From NCBI RefSeq assembly GCF_009711475.1, contig NZ_SMMD01000943.1, positions 1 through 25,431 of the forward strand: a stretch of DNA of 25,431 bases. The letters are read 5' to 3'. This stretch comes from Fulvivirga aurantia. GTDB taxonomy: Bacteria > Bacteroidota > Bacteroidia > Cytophagales > Cyclobacteriaceae. Made by a program: the position numbers and the translations under genes. Positions 24,559 through 25,431 of the stretch are shown here, in pieces. Positions within the stretch are counted from its first letter, which is position 1. The number at the start of each line of letters is the position of its first letter. The notes under the pieces are model-generated. The model saw only the letters and a list, made by a program, of their open reading frames with translations, did no database searches and had not been told where the DNA came from.

Positions 24559-25404
24559 TGGCACTGTAGATTGATCGATGAAAACGCATGACAATGTTAG
24601 GATCCGGGAGTATACGCGTGCGAGTTACTGATTTGCCTTCGTACTCAAACTGAGAAAGGACATATCGTATGCTCTCCAGCTGGAAAGTTTTTTTGAGTTT
24701 GATTTTATAATCGTCCATGGACTGAAAGATGTATGTGTTTGGGCAAACATATGCTCCTTGTAATAGGTGTACTTGTGCCAGTACTCCTGCCCTTTCTGGT
24801 CGACAGGGCTTAGTTTCCACTGCTTTAGTGGGTTCTTCATTCTACGCTGAAACCTACGAGACTGCTCTTGTTTATCGATAGAAAACCATAGTTTGATGAG
24901 TAAGAGGCCATCTTCAAACAACATGTGCTCAAACTCGCTGACTTGCCGCATAAACTGCTGGTATTGGTCATCGGTGCAAAAACCCATGACCGGCTCTACC
25001 ACTGCCCGGTTGTACCAGCTACGGTCAAAAAATACAATTTCGCCTACGTTGGGCAGTTGTTTGATATACCTGCGGAAATACCACTGCCCCTGCTCCTGAT
25101 CTGTTGGTTTTGGCAGCGCCACTATACGCATAGACCTTGGGTTAAGGTGCTCTGCAAATCTTTTGATGGTACCACCTTTGCCGGCTGCATCTCTTCCTTC
25201 AAAAATAATGACCACCCTTAGCTGTTGTAGCTGTACCCAGCGTTGAAGTTTGATAAGCTCTACCTGTAGCGCTTCTAATTGCTGCTCATAATCGAGCTCA
25301 AACTGTAATTTATCAGTATCGATACCATGGGTTTTGGCGTGCTCAAAAAGTTTATTTTTTGAGTCGATGTTTGCAAGATCTTCGTTGGTGAGGTATCCCG
25401 ACAT
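24542..25404 (-). CDS. ppk2: Polyphosphate kinase 2 family protein (upstream copy), with a -1 frame change at an A7 tract
   Basis: The zero frame from ATG 25404 gives 259 aa and stops at 24625. Walker A (GRDAAGKGG, 70-78, Lys76), Walker B (IVFFDRSWYNR, Asp127), lid and SPVD are all intact. After PWTIIKSNSKK (to residue 239) the zero frame runs into 20 unrelated residues. The -1 frame, entered at the A7 tract 24688-24694, continues TFQLESIRYVLSQFEYEGK and closes at 24542. This gives a 287-aa protein that aligns without gaps to the paralogue's KANKKMKARVEAIKHIL. The -1 frame also ends 17 bp inside the next gene's start. It could be frameshifting or slippage, a fresh mutation or a read error. 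The catalytic core is complete either way. Confidence 0.88.
24672..24694 (-). other. Candidate -1 slippery site with adjacent hairpin
   Basis: In the zero frame the mRNA reads TCA AAA AAA CTT, so the heptamer is A_AAA_AAA (24694 down to 24688), a known strong bacterial -1 slip sequence. Immediately after it, CTTTCC and GGAGAG (24687-24672, minus strand) can pair around the tetraloop AGCT, with one G-U pair. The hairpin abuts the heptamer without the 5-9 nt spacer usual for stimulators, which weakens the case for programmed frameshifting. Confidence 0.45.
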
Positions 25405-25431
25405 GTTCTATTTAAAATCAAGAAATGACCT

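Noticed and set aside
24542..24820. A 92-aa minus-strand frame as a separate small gene
   Set aside because: Its first half is a shifted reading of the PPK2 coding sequence, and only its second half looks like protein. It is better explained as the C terminus of the upstream PPK2 read in the -1 frame.
1..25431. Prophage, insertion sequence, CRISPR array, tRNA or defence system
   Set aside because: No transposase, integrase, direct-repeat array, cloverleaf or defence-protein signature was seen on either strand.

Overview
The window reads as chromosomal DNA of a Bacteroidota bacterium, most likely of the class Cytophagia (inference). The signs are a SusC/SusD outer-membrane uptake pair, a type IX secretion system (T9SS) sortase PorU, export signals ending in Ala-Gln, lipoproteins whose lipobox Cys is followed by acidic residues, a Y_Y_Y-domain sensor kinase, and AT-rich intergenic DNA. 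There are no rRNA, tRNA, CRISPR or IS features. Every long reading frame kept here belongs to a chromosomal family. || Layout. 1-930, minus strand: an overlapping pair, a SnoaL/DUF4440-like protein then a VOC (glyoxalase-fold) protein. 1007-3057, plus strand: a FabH-type ketoacyl-ACP synthase III, a 74-aa unknown protein and a 230-aa exported unknown protein, with strong AT-rich dyads between them. A GC-rich bidirectional terminator at 3066-3096 closes this block. 3116-9972, minus strand: a compact four-gene operon, SusC - SusD - lipoprotein - lipoprotein (gaps of 12 and 12 bp, then a 1-bp overlap). 10111-10144: a strong minus-strand terminator. 10189-20046, minus strand: PorV/PorQ-family barrel - PorU (GTGA overlap) - periplasmic-propeller sensor kinase - NarL-type response regulator. 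20047-20368: a dyad-rich divergent promoter region. 20369-23123, plus strand: PadR regulator - large PspC/DUF2807 envelope protein. 23150-23264: a 115-bp element bounded by a 16-bp inverted repeat. 23336-23776, plus strand: a small lipoprotein. 23773-25404, minus strand: two tandem polyphosphate kinase 2 (PPK2) genes, converging on the lipoprotein gene so that one TTAA carries both stop codons. || How the genes fit together. PorU and its barrel partner belong to cell-surface protein secretion and attachment. The sensor kinase and regulator follow in the same orientation, so they may be co-transcribed with porU or respond to the envelope. SusC/SusD and the two lipoproteins would form a surface nutrient-capture complex, but no glycan-degrading enzyme lies nearby to reveal the substrate. 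PadR/PspC looks like a self-contained envelope-stress pair. The PPK2 pair handles polyphosphate-nucleotide exchange. || The observation most worth checking is the upstream PPK2 gene. Its zero frame stops early after an in-frame A_AAA_AAA heptamer, while the -1 frame continues with a family-like C terminus that aligns without gaps to the paralogue and ends inside the start of the next gene. This is either programmed frameshifting or slippage, a recent mutation, or a homopolymer sequencing error. Other leads are a 13-bp hairpin ending on a start codon (2333-2365), a similarly shaped dyad upstream of the FabH gene, the 115-bp inverted-repeat element, and the shared C-terminal domain of the two Sus-operon lipoproteins.
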